NCBI GenBank assembly: GCA_015680685.1
Contig: MNCI01009293.1
Span: 86,502 to 150,501, forward strand
Direction of reading: 5' to 3'
Origin: Gnetum montanum
Taxonomy: Eukaryota > Streptophyta > Gnetopsida > Gnetales > Gnetaceae
Length of the DNA stretch: 64,000 bases
A program made the translations under genes and the position numbers. The notes under the pieces are model-generated. The model saw nothing but the letters and a program-made list of their open reading frames with translations. It was not told the DNA's origin and searched no databases. Positions 12,469 through 23,966 of the stretch are shown piece by piece (position 1 is the first letter of the stretch; each line of letters starts with the position of its first letter).

Positions 12469-14358
12469 TGACGATCGAAAACATCAGTGGTTGGAACGCT
12501 GAGAGGCCAATAGGAATATAGCCGAACCTTGAGTCCATGTGAGGGCCATGATGGAAAAATAAAAATGAGATGCCTTGAATGATCTTATCAATCAGATAGG
12601 GACTTATGAGATGTTAAGATGGCCATGTGTGAGAGGGGTTTATGCAATGTTACATGCAGGCACCAGGGTCGACTAAGCTAGAGTGTAGCAAGGTGTCTCA
12701 GGCTAAGAACATTGATGTAAATGTGCAAATATTTAGGAAATAGCAAGAAAATGCAAGTGTTATGTTGAATACCAAAGAAAAATTCTTGAGAAATGCAATG
12801 AAACTTGAGAAAAAAAGTGCACCAACCCAAATAGGGGAGTGTAGCTATTGTAGGAAAAGAGGTGATAGAGGTACGTGGTGTATAGGTAGGCATAGAGGTA
12901 GCATAGTAGTGTAGTCATAGTCTTTGGGATGTCCAAGACATAGAACTGACAGCTATTATAGGGACTGAACTTGTTAAGTTGGATGTTACTATGTTCCACA
13001 AGTATAGTGGTGAATTGTGTTTTGGGATGCGCGAAAGTGCAAAGTGCTAAGTATGCTTAGGTGCTCAAGTGCAAGAGTGCCAAAAATGATCACAATGCTA
13101 AAATGCCCAATTCTCTTTTGATTTTCTAACTCCTATAATGCTAAACATTAGGGTATTTATAGGGCTAGGGTTAGTACAAAATGTGTATTGGATACCACAT
13201 GGCAAAAGATGTGGATTAGGCGCCACATGACATGAAGGTAGATGTGGCTATGCTAACCTTTGCTATGCTTCCATGGGAGTAACAAAGTGCTATGCTCTAG
13301 AGTACTGCAATGGCTCCCAAAGACTACTAAACTATGACTACACTATCAGAATGCATGTGCTAGAGTGTGAAGGATTGCAATGTACCTGCAGACAATGTAA
13401 AATAGTGCAACTTGGAGGCTACACTCCAAGACTACATCTTCCTCTCTTTCGAGTAGGGTCAAGCCTAGGAAAAATTTTGGGGATAAATGGGGATGCAAAA
13501 GAGATAAAAATTGTTGATCCTGCTTGTTGGAGGAATGTTGAAGCTAAGATGAAGGATGATGCTAAGTTCTAGGGGCTTTTGGAGGTTGTTAGAGGCTTTT
13601 CTTTAGTGTCAAGCTAGCTATGCTCTATAGGATAACACAACACTTAGTTAAATTTTGCAAAATTTTGCTATCCAACACTAGTTATGCTAGTTATGCTTTG
13701 GAGTGTAGTAGGGATACTTAGCCAAAATTTGATAGAATCTACAATTTTCCTTCATGGTATGTTGGCTATGCTCTAGGGCATAGTAGGAGAGGTAGCCTTG
13801 GGAGTTAGAAAATTTGGCAAATGTCTCTTCCATGTTGAGCTAGCTTGATAGCTTCTTGCCTAACACTTAGGCAAAACTAGCCACTAGAACATGTGCTACA
13901 CTGGAGATGATGGGGAGTGTAGTGACTATTTGTTTTCGAACTATTTTTTTCATCCTAGGAAATATTGGCAACTTTTGGCTTGGCGCTTGGGCAAATTGGC
14001 CATTGGAACATGTGCTACGGTGGCTACACTAGGGATCATTGCAAGCATGGCAATCCAAAAGATAGAAAATTTGCCAAACTATTTCATTCATCCCAAGTAA
14101 CTCTGATAACTTCTGGCTTGACACTTGGGCAAACTAGCCATGGAAGTATGTGCTACATTGGGAAGCATAGTAGGTAGAGAGAGAGCATAGCAAGACACTT
14201 AGAAAAAATTTCATGCAGCTACTGTTGACATTTAGAAAATTTTGCAAAATAGGCCTTGATGCATGCTACATTGGATATGTTGGGGAGCATAGCACCAACA
14301 CTTAGAAAAATTTGCCAATTTTTGACACTTAGACAAATTTGCAATTGAAGTGTTGAAG
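12469..14358 (-). repeat. 5' LTR of element A
   Basis: About 1.9 kb, matching 37571-39381 in reverse complement. The inner end is ...TCGATCGTCA, directly before the leader. A TATA box lies at 13161-13154 (TATAAATA on the minus strand), matching 38657-38664 in A'. The LTR contains many scattered copies of a motif like CTATGCTCTAGAGCATAGC, probable local duplications within the LTR. The outer edge is approximate. Confidence 0.75.
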
Positions 14359-15849
14359 CCTAAAATTGGTGGTCTTTGAGACTTGTTTATATGGAAGATG
14401 ACCATTAAACATTCAATGATGACTTTTTTTCTTCAAAGTTTAGAATTTTAAATATACACCCATGTCCATAGGATAAAGGAAGAGGCCATCATTTAAAGGA
14501 ATAGTAAGGTGTTTCTTTCATATGTCATTCAATAAAGAACTTTTCAATAATTTTTTTTCAAAAGTTCAAAATTTTTGCATATACAAATCCAAAGGATAAA
14601 CAAAGGAGCCATTATTGGGAGTGGTGGTAAGGTGCTTGTTTTTTATGTCATAAGACTAGGGTTTAAGCCTAAGTGTAGCCACTTAAAAATAGGTTAGAGT
14701 TTTTCTCATCTACAAACATTCCTACCTTGCCAAAATATGGATTAATCCTTGAGATTATGGCTTTTTGGAACCAAAGAAACACATTGGACAATGAACAGTG
14801 TTATCTAAAACGAACTCTAGTCCAAATCTTTGTACCTAAAACACAAATGGCTTCATTTATTTAATTTGAAAATGTCTTTCAAAGGAGACAAGTCATGGTT
14901 AAGTGGCTATATGGTTAGCATATTCTATTAGTCAAGTTATTTTCTTTATTTATAGTGGCCTTGGTGGAATTCATTTTCCTTGCATTGGCAAGTTATAGAA
15001 ATTATGATAAGTTGAATGCTGTACTAGAAATAATTATTTCACAGACCATTAGACCATAGTATAATATTGTAGAATAAAGTGCAACTCTACAAGCTATTCT
15101 AACAAAATTATTTTGCAGCCATTATAACATTATATACCTATATAAAGTTATGTGAACTTTGATGATTTCCATTTTCCAAGGGACACTTCCTTTACAAAAG
15201 AAGAAATGAACCAATAATGGAAACTTCTTTTACAAAAGGAGAAATGAATGTTTTTTGTAATTTTTGATTTGCAAATATGATAAGAGAAAATATTGTTCAT
15301 GCATTTTAATATCATAATATCATCACACATTTACACACACAATAATGAATATTATAGATGTTAAATTTAAAGATTTACAAGAATCATTATCTTGTGTTCC
15401 AATTTTAGTTATATGATTTCATGATAGCCTATGCATTCACATTAATAGTATTTTATTGTGATTTTTGGTTGCTTGGAAATTTTCTTTCTCTTTTGCAAAT
15501 TTTGCACACTTGCTATAATAGAATTGTCTTTTCTGATTGGTTAGACTTTGAAAACCACGAACGACTTTTAAAAACAGGGGAAAAAGAGATGTTTTACTAC
15601 TTTTTAAAAAGCATGGGGAAAAGATAATTAAATACTAGTATTTGGAGTAGAAGGATTTTATTAGAAGCATATATTTCCACGTCCATTAGAGAGAGGAGAA
15701 GTACAAGGCACCTTTTAGGTTTGTCTCTTTAACTTTGTATGCTATACACAAGATTATCCTCTTTTTTTCTAGAAGCAAAGCTCAATGTTTTCTTGACTTG
15801 GTTCTCATTTTCCAAACATATGCCAACTGAAAATCTCATTCTTTAATTT

Positions 15850-15970
15850 GTTATTTGTTAATTGGTTAGTTTAGTGGTATTAGTTTTTGGTCTGGTAAGC
15901 CTAGGTCATAGGTTTGATTCCACTAATAAATACTAAGTTATAATAAAAATTCTGTAAAAGAAATTCTCAA
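15850..15970 (+). mobile_element. tRNA-derived SINE-like insertion 1
   Basis: An A-box-like TTAGTTTAGTGG (15866-15877) and a B-box-like GGTTTGATTCC (15911-15921) are spaced as in a tRNA-type RNA polymerase III promoter. They are followed by ACTAATAAATACTAAGTTATAA, which resembles the segment after the B box of the copy at 16405. No full tRNA fold is apparent, so it is a SINE head or tRNA relic rather than a tRNA gene. Confidence 0.5.
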
Positions 15971-15999
15971 GAGGAAAGGTGTTGGAACCCCAAAAGAAT

Positions 16000-16115
16000 T
16001 TTAATATAGTTTAATTAGAACTTTCTAACTTAGCATTGCCCATCATAATTGAACCTATGACATAGAGCTTTCAAATCAAGAGTCTTAACACTAGGCTAAC
16101 ACCTCATTGTTGTAA
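16000..16115 (-). mobile_element. tRNA-derived SINE-like insertion 3 (reverse)
   Basis: On the minus strand an A-box-like GTTAGCCTAGTG (16100-16089) precedes a B-box-like GGTTCAATTAT (16055-16045). It shares the GTTAG..TAGTG and TCATAGGTT phrases with the two plus-strand copies. The B box is a weaker match, so this is the least certain of the three. Confidence 0.4.
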
Positions 16116-16399
16116 AGAAGGGATTCTAAAATTGGTCAAATAGATCCAAGGGATCATGATGGACATAAGCAAAAAATTCCAATTTCAATTATTCCTATAA
16201 CATTGATAGAGTAGTTCCTACCTCTAGGTAACTCTATTAGTAGGTTTTGCTACTTTGCACATTTCCAACTTGTGTTCTCCTCCCAACAAGGAACACATGC
16301 ATGAGAAGATGCCTTCCCTAGATGTTAATTGTCACCATTCAATCTAGCTTTACATGTTACTACTATTATCAATTAAGTCATAAAATACTAATAGGTAAC

Positions 16400-16525
16400 A
16401 ATGATGTGTTAGCTTAGTGGCATGGGTCTTAGCCTAGTAACCCCAGGTCATTGGTTTGATTCTACTAAGTAACATTGAGTTATAAACTTCTATAAATCTT
16501 GGGGTGTATCTATGTTTCACTTATT
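16400..16525 (+). mobile_element. tRNA-derived SINE-like insertion 2
   Basis: A box TTAGCTTAGTGG (16409-16420) and B box GGTTTGATTCT (16453-16463), followed by ACTAAGTAACATTGAGTTATAA as in copy 1. Two similar copies about 540 bases apart with the same post-B-box sequence support a dispersed SINE family over chance. Confidence 0.5.
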
Positions 16526-17260
16526 TTAGGTTCCAACAACCCTCATAAAAAACTAATAGCTAAGCCCAACTACAATCACAAAGTCAATACCTTTGCCTAT
16601 TTTTCTTCTTTGTTCATCCTCCAACATCTCCCTTGCCTCTATCACATCCTCTATAGTCTCCACTACTCTCAACTAGAAGCCTCATGAATTGACCTTCATC
16701 ACCATCCTACCATCATTTCTAAGCTTATACTTAATTTTTGTTATTGTATTTTGTGACATGATATTCAAAAACTCTCCCACAATCACTTACACATTAAGAA
16801 GATGCCTTTGCTTATGTTAAAAAGATAAGATTAAATGGTCCCATATATTATGATGCGTAGATGGGTTTACCATTGTTGAAGTAGCCTATCAAAATTAGTG
16901 AAATATAAATGAAAGAAAATAAAATTTATTTATCTTGACTTCATTTCTACGTAATTGCCATTAAACATTTTTCACAATACTATGTAATTACTATTTAATA
17001 TTTTTCATTTTTACTAGCATTTTATGTTTTCTTATCTAATAATTACTAGCATTAAAAACTATTTATAATGTGATGAGTAGTTGAGTATCCAACACCCAAT
17101 CATACGAGATAAGAGTGCTCATGTGCAATCCCAGTTGAACTTCATAAATAAGGCAATGTGATTATATTATTAATTAGCTAGCATTTGCAATCGTTATCTT
17201 CCCATGTGAGTTAGTAAAATTAGTGTGTATGGTTTCACTCATGATGAGGTATATGATATT

Positions 17261-19006
17261 TGAAACACCAAAAAATTTTAGCTCAACAATTTGAAATGAG
17301 AACAATTCAGAGCCTTTCGAGTCTTGTGAAGAAAAGTCTCGACTACGGCATGGAACTCAAGCCAGCTTGCTTATGTTGTAAAGCTAGCTTGCTCCCAGCA
17401 TGAGTGACTCAAAACAACCTTAAAATAGTGTTAAAATGGCTTGATTTTGAAGGTACAAGTCACCCTAAAGGTCCACCAATGGTTACCCTAGGTTCCTAGC
17501 CCTCAGAATCCTGATTATAGGCTCAAAAATACACTATTTTCATTGCTTACGCCTAGCTCACGCCCAGGTCATGCTAGGGTCACCTTGGAGCGTGAGCTCA
17601 GCGTAACCAAATAGAAACTAGTCCAAAAAAGTAGTCCCAAGCACACTCTCAGCATCAACTCAACTTCGAAGGAGAAGCAACAGTTCTACTTGTCAACAGG
17701 CTCCAAGAAAATCAAAGTTTGGGGCTAAAACATAGCATTTTGGCTTGGTTACATCTTGGTCACACCTAGCTCATGCCCATGTCACGCCTAGGTCATGCTG
17801 ACAGCATGAGCCCATCGTGAGTTACCAAAATGGCTCAAATCAAACACAAACAGGCTCAAAATCAACATCCAGGTGGCCCCCAAGGGCAGGAAACAGTTAC
17901 ACTTGAAGGACAAGCCTCAAAAATGAAGATTTGATGTGAAATGAATCATTTCAACTAGGTCACACCCAACTCATGCCTAGCTCATGCCCAACTCATGCCC
18001 AGGACATGCTGACAGCGTGAGCTCAACGTAAGCTGCCAAAAGTGGCCTAAAGCATTTTAGACACACACCAAAGACACGCCAAGGCAAGATCAACTCATGC
18101 TGATAGCCTTGATGAAACAAAAATATCTCAAACTACCATATAAAATTGACGTCCTGCAGCAGTCGATCTAAGAGACCATGAAGTTTCAAGTGAGCCAGAG
18201 TCAAATTTTAATTGCAAATTCATTGTAAATTTTCATTGTAAGCTTCACCATTGGTGAGCTTGTCAAGCTCTTACGCTGCTTCCATGCGCGTAAGCTAGCT
18301 TGCGTTGTAAGATACAGTGCACTTAGTCTAGAACGTAGTTGCCCATGTACACCTGTCGTGCGATTTGTTTTTCTCTCATCTCGTAGCCATCGATCTCATT
18401 GAATCTGACTCTAGAGCCTGGAAAAATGTATAAATACCCTATTTGTTGGCATAAATGGGGTTGGAAAAATTTGAAATAAGAAAATAAGCAATCCTGAGCC
18501 TAGATGCACGTGATTCCTAGCACCTGTAAATACCTCACATTAGAGCTTAACGTTCGACTTGCAAACGCAACTACGTTTTGACCGGTGCACATCTTGTTGA
18601 TTAATATAGCATTATTCATTATTTTCCATCCATTGTCCTATTTTGATTTATTGTTTGCATTATTCTGTTTCATTGCATGTTCCTAGATATATTCTGTTTA
18701 TGTTTCATTATATTTCGTTACACTCTGTTACATTTCGTTACGCTTTATTACGCTTCACTATGCTCTGTTACATTTCATTACGTTACATTATTTTCTCTAT
18801 TTTACGTTTGTGAAGATAACCCCAGCGCAGGCAATAGCGTACGCTCGGGGAAGTCCTTGGTTGATCTATGTGTAGATCATCCAAGGCACTATGCCTTCGT
18901 TTTTCTAGCTTGCCCTCATGCAAAGGCAGGGTTGTCTGTATCTCTCCATAGGTCTTTTGACATTCATTTTTCCTCCAGCCTTACGTCGATGATTTCGGAT
19001 AGTACA
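17261..19006 (+). repeat. 5' LTR of element B
   Basis: Starts TGAAACACCAAAAAATTTTA and ends GATTTCGGATAGTACA. A TATA box TATAAATA lies at 18429-18436. It contains irregular short repeats built on CTAGCTCATGCCCAGGTCA (17560-18010) and a direct repeat of GCTAGCTTGCTC, present twice in the 3' copy (24065-24100). Confidence 0.92.
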
Positions 19007-19480
19007 AAAATTGGCTCTAGAAGGAGGGCTCCTACTTGCCATTTGACAAAACCTTAGTCACCCTGCGATTCAAAATGTTGCACAGATTAAGCACTGAAAC
19101 CAAAACCCTCATTCACACTGAGCCTGTTCATGCTAAGCTTGCTCACGTTGCAGACTTACGCACACTGAGCTTGCTCATGCTGAACCCGGTTACTCATGCT
19201 GAGCTTGCTCACGCTACAGTTAACTCACGTTGAGCTTGTTCATGCTATAGTATTCATGTTGCTATAGTGCTCATGCTGATACAGTGCTCACATTGCTACA
19301 GTGCTGCTACAATGTTTTTTCAACAAAAACACACAAAACGCATTCGTTTCAAATCCGAATTCACCGTAATTCACACCTAACTTCAAGCTAGTCTAAGTAC
19401 TGACTACCACCAACATGGATCACCTTATCCAATACATATAATACACAAAACATAACGATTCCAAGATGACTTGTTCTTAC
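19007..19480 (+). other. Element B leader: primer site and degenerate CTGAGCTTGCTCATGCT repeats
   Basis: The primer site TGGCTCTAGAAGGAGGGC is at 19012-19029, six bases after the LTR end. From about 19100 to 19315 a run of imperfect units on the theme CTGAGCTTGCTCACGCTACAG follows (for example at 19115, 19155, 19195 and 19215), then shorter GCTACAGTGCTCATGCT units. The same words occur in the B LTR, so the leader repeats may have spread from it. No coding signal until gag. Confidence 0.7.
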
Positions 19481-21240
19481 TCGAGATCGCCATCCGAGTA
19501 TGAGTACGAGTTCGTGGCCCTGCCCGAACCCAACAACCCTTGGGGCCTTGCTTCCTCACAACAGTCACAACACTTGGAGCACACACCCAAGGCATTCTCT
19601 TCACAGTCTACGCATGCTAGGGCCTAGCCCCAATCAACCCAAAAACCTTGTGCATACAACGGGGCCCAGCCCCAAGCAACACAAGTACCTTATGCCTACG
19701 TTGTGGCCATGCCCCGACCTCCCCAACCTCCACCCAACATTTAGGTAGGTGCCACATGTGCCATGCCTATTTCACCAGTGCCTCAGGCACCTACTCATCA
19801 TTCGTCTAGTATGATGCTAAACTACCAACAACTGGCTGCTGTGACATTAAACTCACAAAGCCCACAACTGGTGATCCAACGCTTCGCTACACAACCCATG
19901 CAAGTCCAGTCAACACAACCAGCTGGTAAATCTATGAGCTAAAGACAAATGTCCCAAATCATCTAGACTCTGATGGAGGAAGTCAACTAGCTTAAGGTTG
20001 CCTCCTTAAACACACCCAAGATGGTGGACTTTTACTGTGATGATCCAATCTCCCCATGGTCCCACCCCTTACATTACCCGTGGGCTATTCATTGCCACAT
20101 CTAACAAAATACAATATTCATAGTGACCCCAATGCACATATCATCACATTTCACACAGAAGCCATCAAGTTACACTCCTATCCATATGTCATTCTATGCC
20201 TCTTTCCCCTATCACTCAATGGTAAAGCTTTAGACTGGTACTATGCCCTACCCCGAGCTTCCATCGCATCCCTCAAGGGCGTCATACGCTAGTTTGTGAC
20301 ACACTTTAGATATAACATCAAACCTGAAGTGACAATTGACAAGCTCCTCCACCTCAGATAAGGACCCCTAGAGCCCATACTACCCTTCCTCCAGTGATGG
20401 AGTGCCAGAGCTAATGAAATGCATGAGCCGATCGCAGAGACACATCTCTTGGAAATATTCAAGCGTGCAGTCAATGACTTCATCAAGTCCAAAATGCTCT
20501 ATCAGGCCCCAAAATTGCTTACCTAGGCCTTTAACCAAGCAAAGGGCATTGAAGAGGCAGCAAGAACAAGCAATGACCCATCCTACTTGGCCTATAGGAG
20601 CCAACACAAAAAACAACAACACAAACAACAACATGCATAACAAAAAATGCAACAACTACAACCAAGAAAAACAACATAAATAACATAGGATACACAAGCA
20701 ATATCAAATGCAACAATCACAACAATCACCATGCCAACACATGCAACCAACAGGCCTGTGGCCTCAACATCCCAAGCTGCTAGCTCTAGCTTTGGTGCCG
20801 CCACACAAGCTGCTTCTAGACATGAGCGCACCCAATGAAAATACATACCCTTGCTAGGAAAACCTTCCCAATTGCTAGAATAGCTCTTCAACGCTGGTTT
20901 GGTCCAATGCAAATGCATGTCAAATGATGCCTACATACACAACCAGAAACACTGTGAATTGGCAAGTCATTCCACTACAACATACAACGCATGTGTTCCA
21001 CAACATTTTGACTTAAGTGCATACTGCCACTACCACCAAATGTCTGGACATGACATAGAAACTTGTCAAACTTTGCAAAAAAAATTTGCAAAGAATGGCA
21101 AAGAAAGGATTGCTCAATGTAGAGCATCCTGACAGTCCCATCCCCTCCACCTCCACAAGTAAGGGGTATCCGTTTGTCATCAAAGTGCCACCTCATAAAC
21201 CCACAACACCCTTTGTGGTAAAGGTTCCATAACAATCATC
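19478..21240 (+). pseudogene. gag: Element B gag (interrupted by stops)
   Basis: Frame opens around SRSPSEYEYEFVALPEP (19478), followed by a Gln/Pro-rich stretch, then the gag core from about 20030: VPPLTLPVGYSLPHLTKYN, GKALDWYYALPRASIASLK, AVNDFIKSKM. A nucleocapsid-like C-x2-H-x5-H-x4-C motif (YCHYHQMSGHDIETCQ) lies at about 21019-21066. Several TAG/TAA/TGA stops interrupt it (e.g. 20290 and 20358). It is collinear with the gag of C (48962-51470), including the EYEFVALPEP head corresponding to EEDEFAALLEH in C. Confidence 0.8.
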
Positions 21241-21454
21241 CGCTAAGATGATAAACTGGCAACAACTATCCATCGTGATGTTAGACACACAAGTTGCTCC
21301 GATGACACCAACACCAAGCCCTAGTTCCAGCAACTTGGCCACATACAAGTAGTGGCAACCCAAGTCACCAACACCTAAATCACAAACCAGCCCTAGCTCT
21401 ACCCCTAGGCCCACTAAACAACAACCCTTATGCATTACCCCTCCACAAGAGCTC

Positions 21455-22230
21455 TACATCATGGCTCACGCAATAGAGGAAGCTCCAACCACGAGAAACA
21501 TAAACGACAACCTCGCAGATGTACTATCTCATGCATAGAATGCATTAAAACATAAGAATGTAACACCTACCTTTCTCGACCTCGTCTTAACATCACCAGA
21601 GCATCGTCAAGCACTAACACATGTGCTCACCTCCATCCCTGCCATGGAAAACATGTCTCCAACTGAATATGCCATTCGTGTAGCCATTACATCCCATGTA
21701 CCACAAGATACAAACACAAGGACTCTAACCTTCTGCAACAATGATGTCAAGATAGACGCCAAACAAGGGGAGGTCATGCATGCACCGCTAAATACTAGTG
21801 TCAGCATTGGAAAATACATAGTACGAAGAGTACACATCGATGATGGAGCAGCAAAAAAAATTGTCACACACTCCGTCATCAAATGACTAGGCCTAATGCA
21901 CAACATTCAATTGACCAAAATCGAGTCTGTAAACTCCTTCGATGGAACACACATAGCCATTAAAGGCACAATCCACATCACCTTCACGATTGGAGACCAG
22001 CACCCCACATTTGCAAAATTAAATTCGTCGACAAGATGCCAGACTACAACATGATCCTAGGAGGCCCCTGGCTAGCTAGGTTATGTGCAGTGTCATCTCC
22101 CATCCATCAAGAACTCCACCTCCTCCACGAAGGGAGGGAGATCATCATATGTGGCAACAATGCCCCATCAACCCAATAGCCTTTCACAACCTCTGTCCAA
22201 AATGACGTTAAACTATCCTATGTTTGAAAT
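21455..22230 (+). pseudogene. pro: Element B aspartic protease
   Basis: Begins near LYIMAHAIEEAPT and continues with the family head (FLDLVLTSPEHRQALTHVLT). The retropepsin active site RRVHIDDGAAKKIV is at about 21823-21865, with the DDG triad and the following SVIK-LGLM typical of this family. A one-base shift near 22016 leads into KMPDYNMILGGPWLARL, the second conserved block (GRSWLAQL in C). It would cut the Gag-Pol precursor. Lesions suggest this copy is inactive, but the gene content is intact for a gag-protease-only element. Confidence 0.75.
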
Positions 22231-22239
22231 GAAAATAAA

Positions 22240-22800
22240 CTAACAATGGCCCGAAAAGGCCTTAAACTAGCTTACGGCTTGGAACGGCCTAAAACTACCA
22301 TGCATTGCTTTTCTTTCATTCACAGTTTAACTATGCTTACAACAGGTATTTCTTGATTTTGTTTTCTTTCTATTTGATTTTTGCAGGATCTTGCAAGCAT
22401 ACAACATGACCATGCATACGACATTACACCTTCCACAAGCAAGGTAAGATTAGTCCTGGCATGATGACTTAAAACTGATACCACAGAACGGTCCTAGCAT
22501 CACGACCTACAACTGATACCACAGAATAGTCCTAGAGCTATGACTTAAAACTAGCACCATAGAACGTCCTGGCATCATGATGGTAAAATGACACCATAGA
22601 CCTCCATCTGACATGACACTAAATGACCACATTCATTCACCAGAGTCGACTAAGATTATAAACTAGCTAGCCTCTCCATAGTCTGCCACGACTATAAACT
22701 AGCATTGCACCATTTGCTATGATGATAAATTGGCAACATCCAAAGGATTATGATGTGAAACTAATCCACAACATTCTGCTAAGACTATAAACTAGTGACA
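22240..22800 (+). repeat. Element B: two repeat arrays joined across a short intron-like segment
   Basis: 22240-22310 holds GGCCCGAAAAGGCCTTAAACTAG-type units (array 1 of A, A' and C). 22344-22386 has intron-like borders, CAG before GTATTTC and TTTTTGCAG before GATCTTGCAAG, the acceptor conserved before RT in A and C. About 50 bases later, 22445-22800 holds units such as GTCTGCCACGACTATAAACTAGC, the type found after integrase in C (61490-61960). The antisense gene and all of RT-integrase are missing between these landmarks. Confidence 0.65.
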
Positions 22801-23966
22801 TCATCAACAACCTGGCATCATTCGAAAAGGCATGCTACTGCAATCAACTGTACGTGTTCACTAAGGACTTGCCACCTGATTTGTCACATAGATCGAGATG
22901 AAACTGATGCTGTTCAAAATTTTTTTGGCCTTGAAACTCCACATGATGGCTCCATTCCATCAGCTGTGTTCAAGTTTAAAGTGCTAAGCTAACTGAATCA
23001 TTTGTGTTTTTCTTGCTCCCTTGGAGTGGTGTTTTCAGGATGACACATTTGAGGCATTCGTGCATAGATGTATTCCATCAGGACGACAAGGTATCACATT
23101 CTTCTTGATGCTCACAACTAGGTTAATCAATCTGTTCATAAGTACATTTCCAACTCCTGACGCATTTCCCATTTCTCATCATGAGCCTTTTACCCTACTC
23201 AATTATAGTCCCCTCATACAATATTCATCCCAAAACTCTTGATGCATTGTTGTCCACTGTGACTCCCTAAGCAGTTACAACACAAAACACAATGCACATC
23301 ACATGATAAAAACGTAAAGTGCATGAGCATGAGTACGGCACAAAAAGCAAGCTCCTTTAAAAGGGACCAAAAATTAAAAAAAAGAAAAAAAATAAAAGAA
23401 AAAGGAAACAAAAAATGGTCAAAGAGTAAAATACACGGAAAAGGTCTCCATGGCCCCGTGGACATCATAGACCAAGGATCATTGGTTCTTCTCATACAAG
23501 CCCCAGGCAAGAAGACAATTGTCTTGGGAAAACACTCATGCCACAAATGATCATGTGGTACATCGTCGTGTGGCTTTGGCTATTTACAATGGGCCCCCTT
23601 AAACATAACACAAGGGTTTTGTTTCTCCAAAAAATGAACCTCTAGTGTCTTGATTCTAAGTCTGCTAAAAACCCGGCTATTGACAAAGACCAATGACACG
23701 ACTTGCTCATGCGAGAGCACTCCTCTACCACGATTCTAGCAACACTTATAACCCTCAATCATCTTTTGATTCCCCCAGTCACAACCAATTCCCTCCTTTT
23801 CCTAAACTACATTTCCCTCAACCCAATGTACTTTTGAGCACGGTGTGATGACATCTGGCCAAGGGCCAACAAACAATGCTTGGTACTTGGTCGTTCATGG
23901 TGTTTTGTACTTCTTTGTCGATGCCTTTCAGGTAGATTCCTCTAGACGTCAACAAAGAGGGGCCAA
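22801..23966 (+). other. Element B 3' untranslated region and polypurine tract
   Basis: No recognisable protein. Position and order match the 62000-63057 region of C. It contains a purine-rich stretch at 23340-23430 and ends with the polypurine tract CAACAAAGAGGGGCCAA abutting the 3' LTR. C has the same tract, ending in CAT (63041-63057). Confidence 0.65.

Larger units (their letters stand above)
1..14358 (-). mobile_element. Element A: decayed Tat/Ogre-like Ty3/gypsy retrotransposon, 3' end outside window
   Basis: Read on the minus strand the order is 5' LTR (14358-12469), primer site, leader, gag-protease (12015-8480), GGCC repeat array, an antisense gene (plus strand, 3270-7783), a splice acceptor (2487-2486), then RT, RNase H and a second RNase H running off the left edge. 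Integrase and 3' LTR are not in the window. The same order is found in A' (37571-47063) and C (47064-63612). Placement in the Tat lineage rests on the second, archaeal-type RNase H domain after the usual RT-RNase H. Many in-frame stops and frameshifts mean it cannot encode working proteins. The outer LTR edge at about 14358 is set by where similarity to A' stops and could be off by about 10 bases; no target duplication could be checked. Confidence 0.85.
14359..17260. other. AT-rich spacer without genes
   Basis: About 2.9 kb of AT-rich sequence between element A and element B. I find no ORF with recognisable protein similarity. The only structured items are three tRNA-derived SINE-like pieces (listed separately). 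The right end carries ATATT (17256-17260), the left target duplication of element B, so the sequence continues after B at 25679. Confidence 0.7.

Noticed and set aside
15855-15930. Considered as a functional tRNA gene
   Set aside because: A and B boxes are present but no complete cloverleaf or anticodon stem can be drawn; better explained as a SINE head.
18677-19057. Open frame at the end of the B LTR, repeated at 25368-25706
   Set aside because: It lies within both LTR copies, crosses the LTR end, and its composition (TTACGTTTCATTACG repeats) explains the hydrophobic residues; no domain.
20289-20918. Minus-strand open frames rich in Cys, Val and Phe over the gag of B
   Set aside because: Shadows of the Asn/Gln-rich gag linker (AACAAC repeats) on the other strand.
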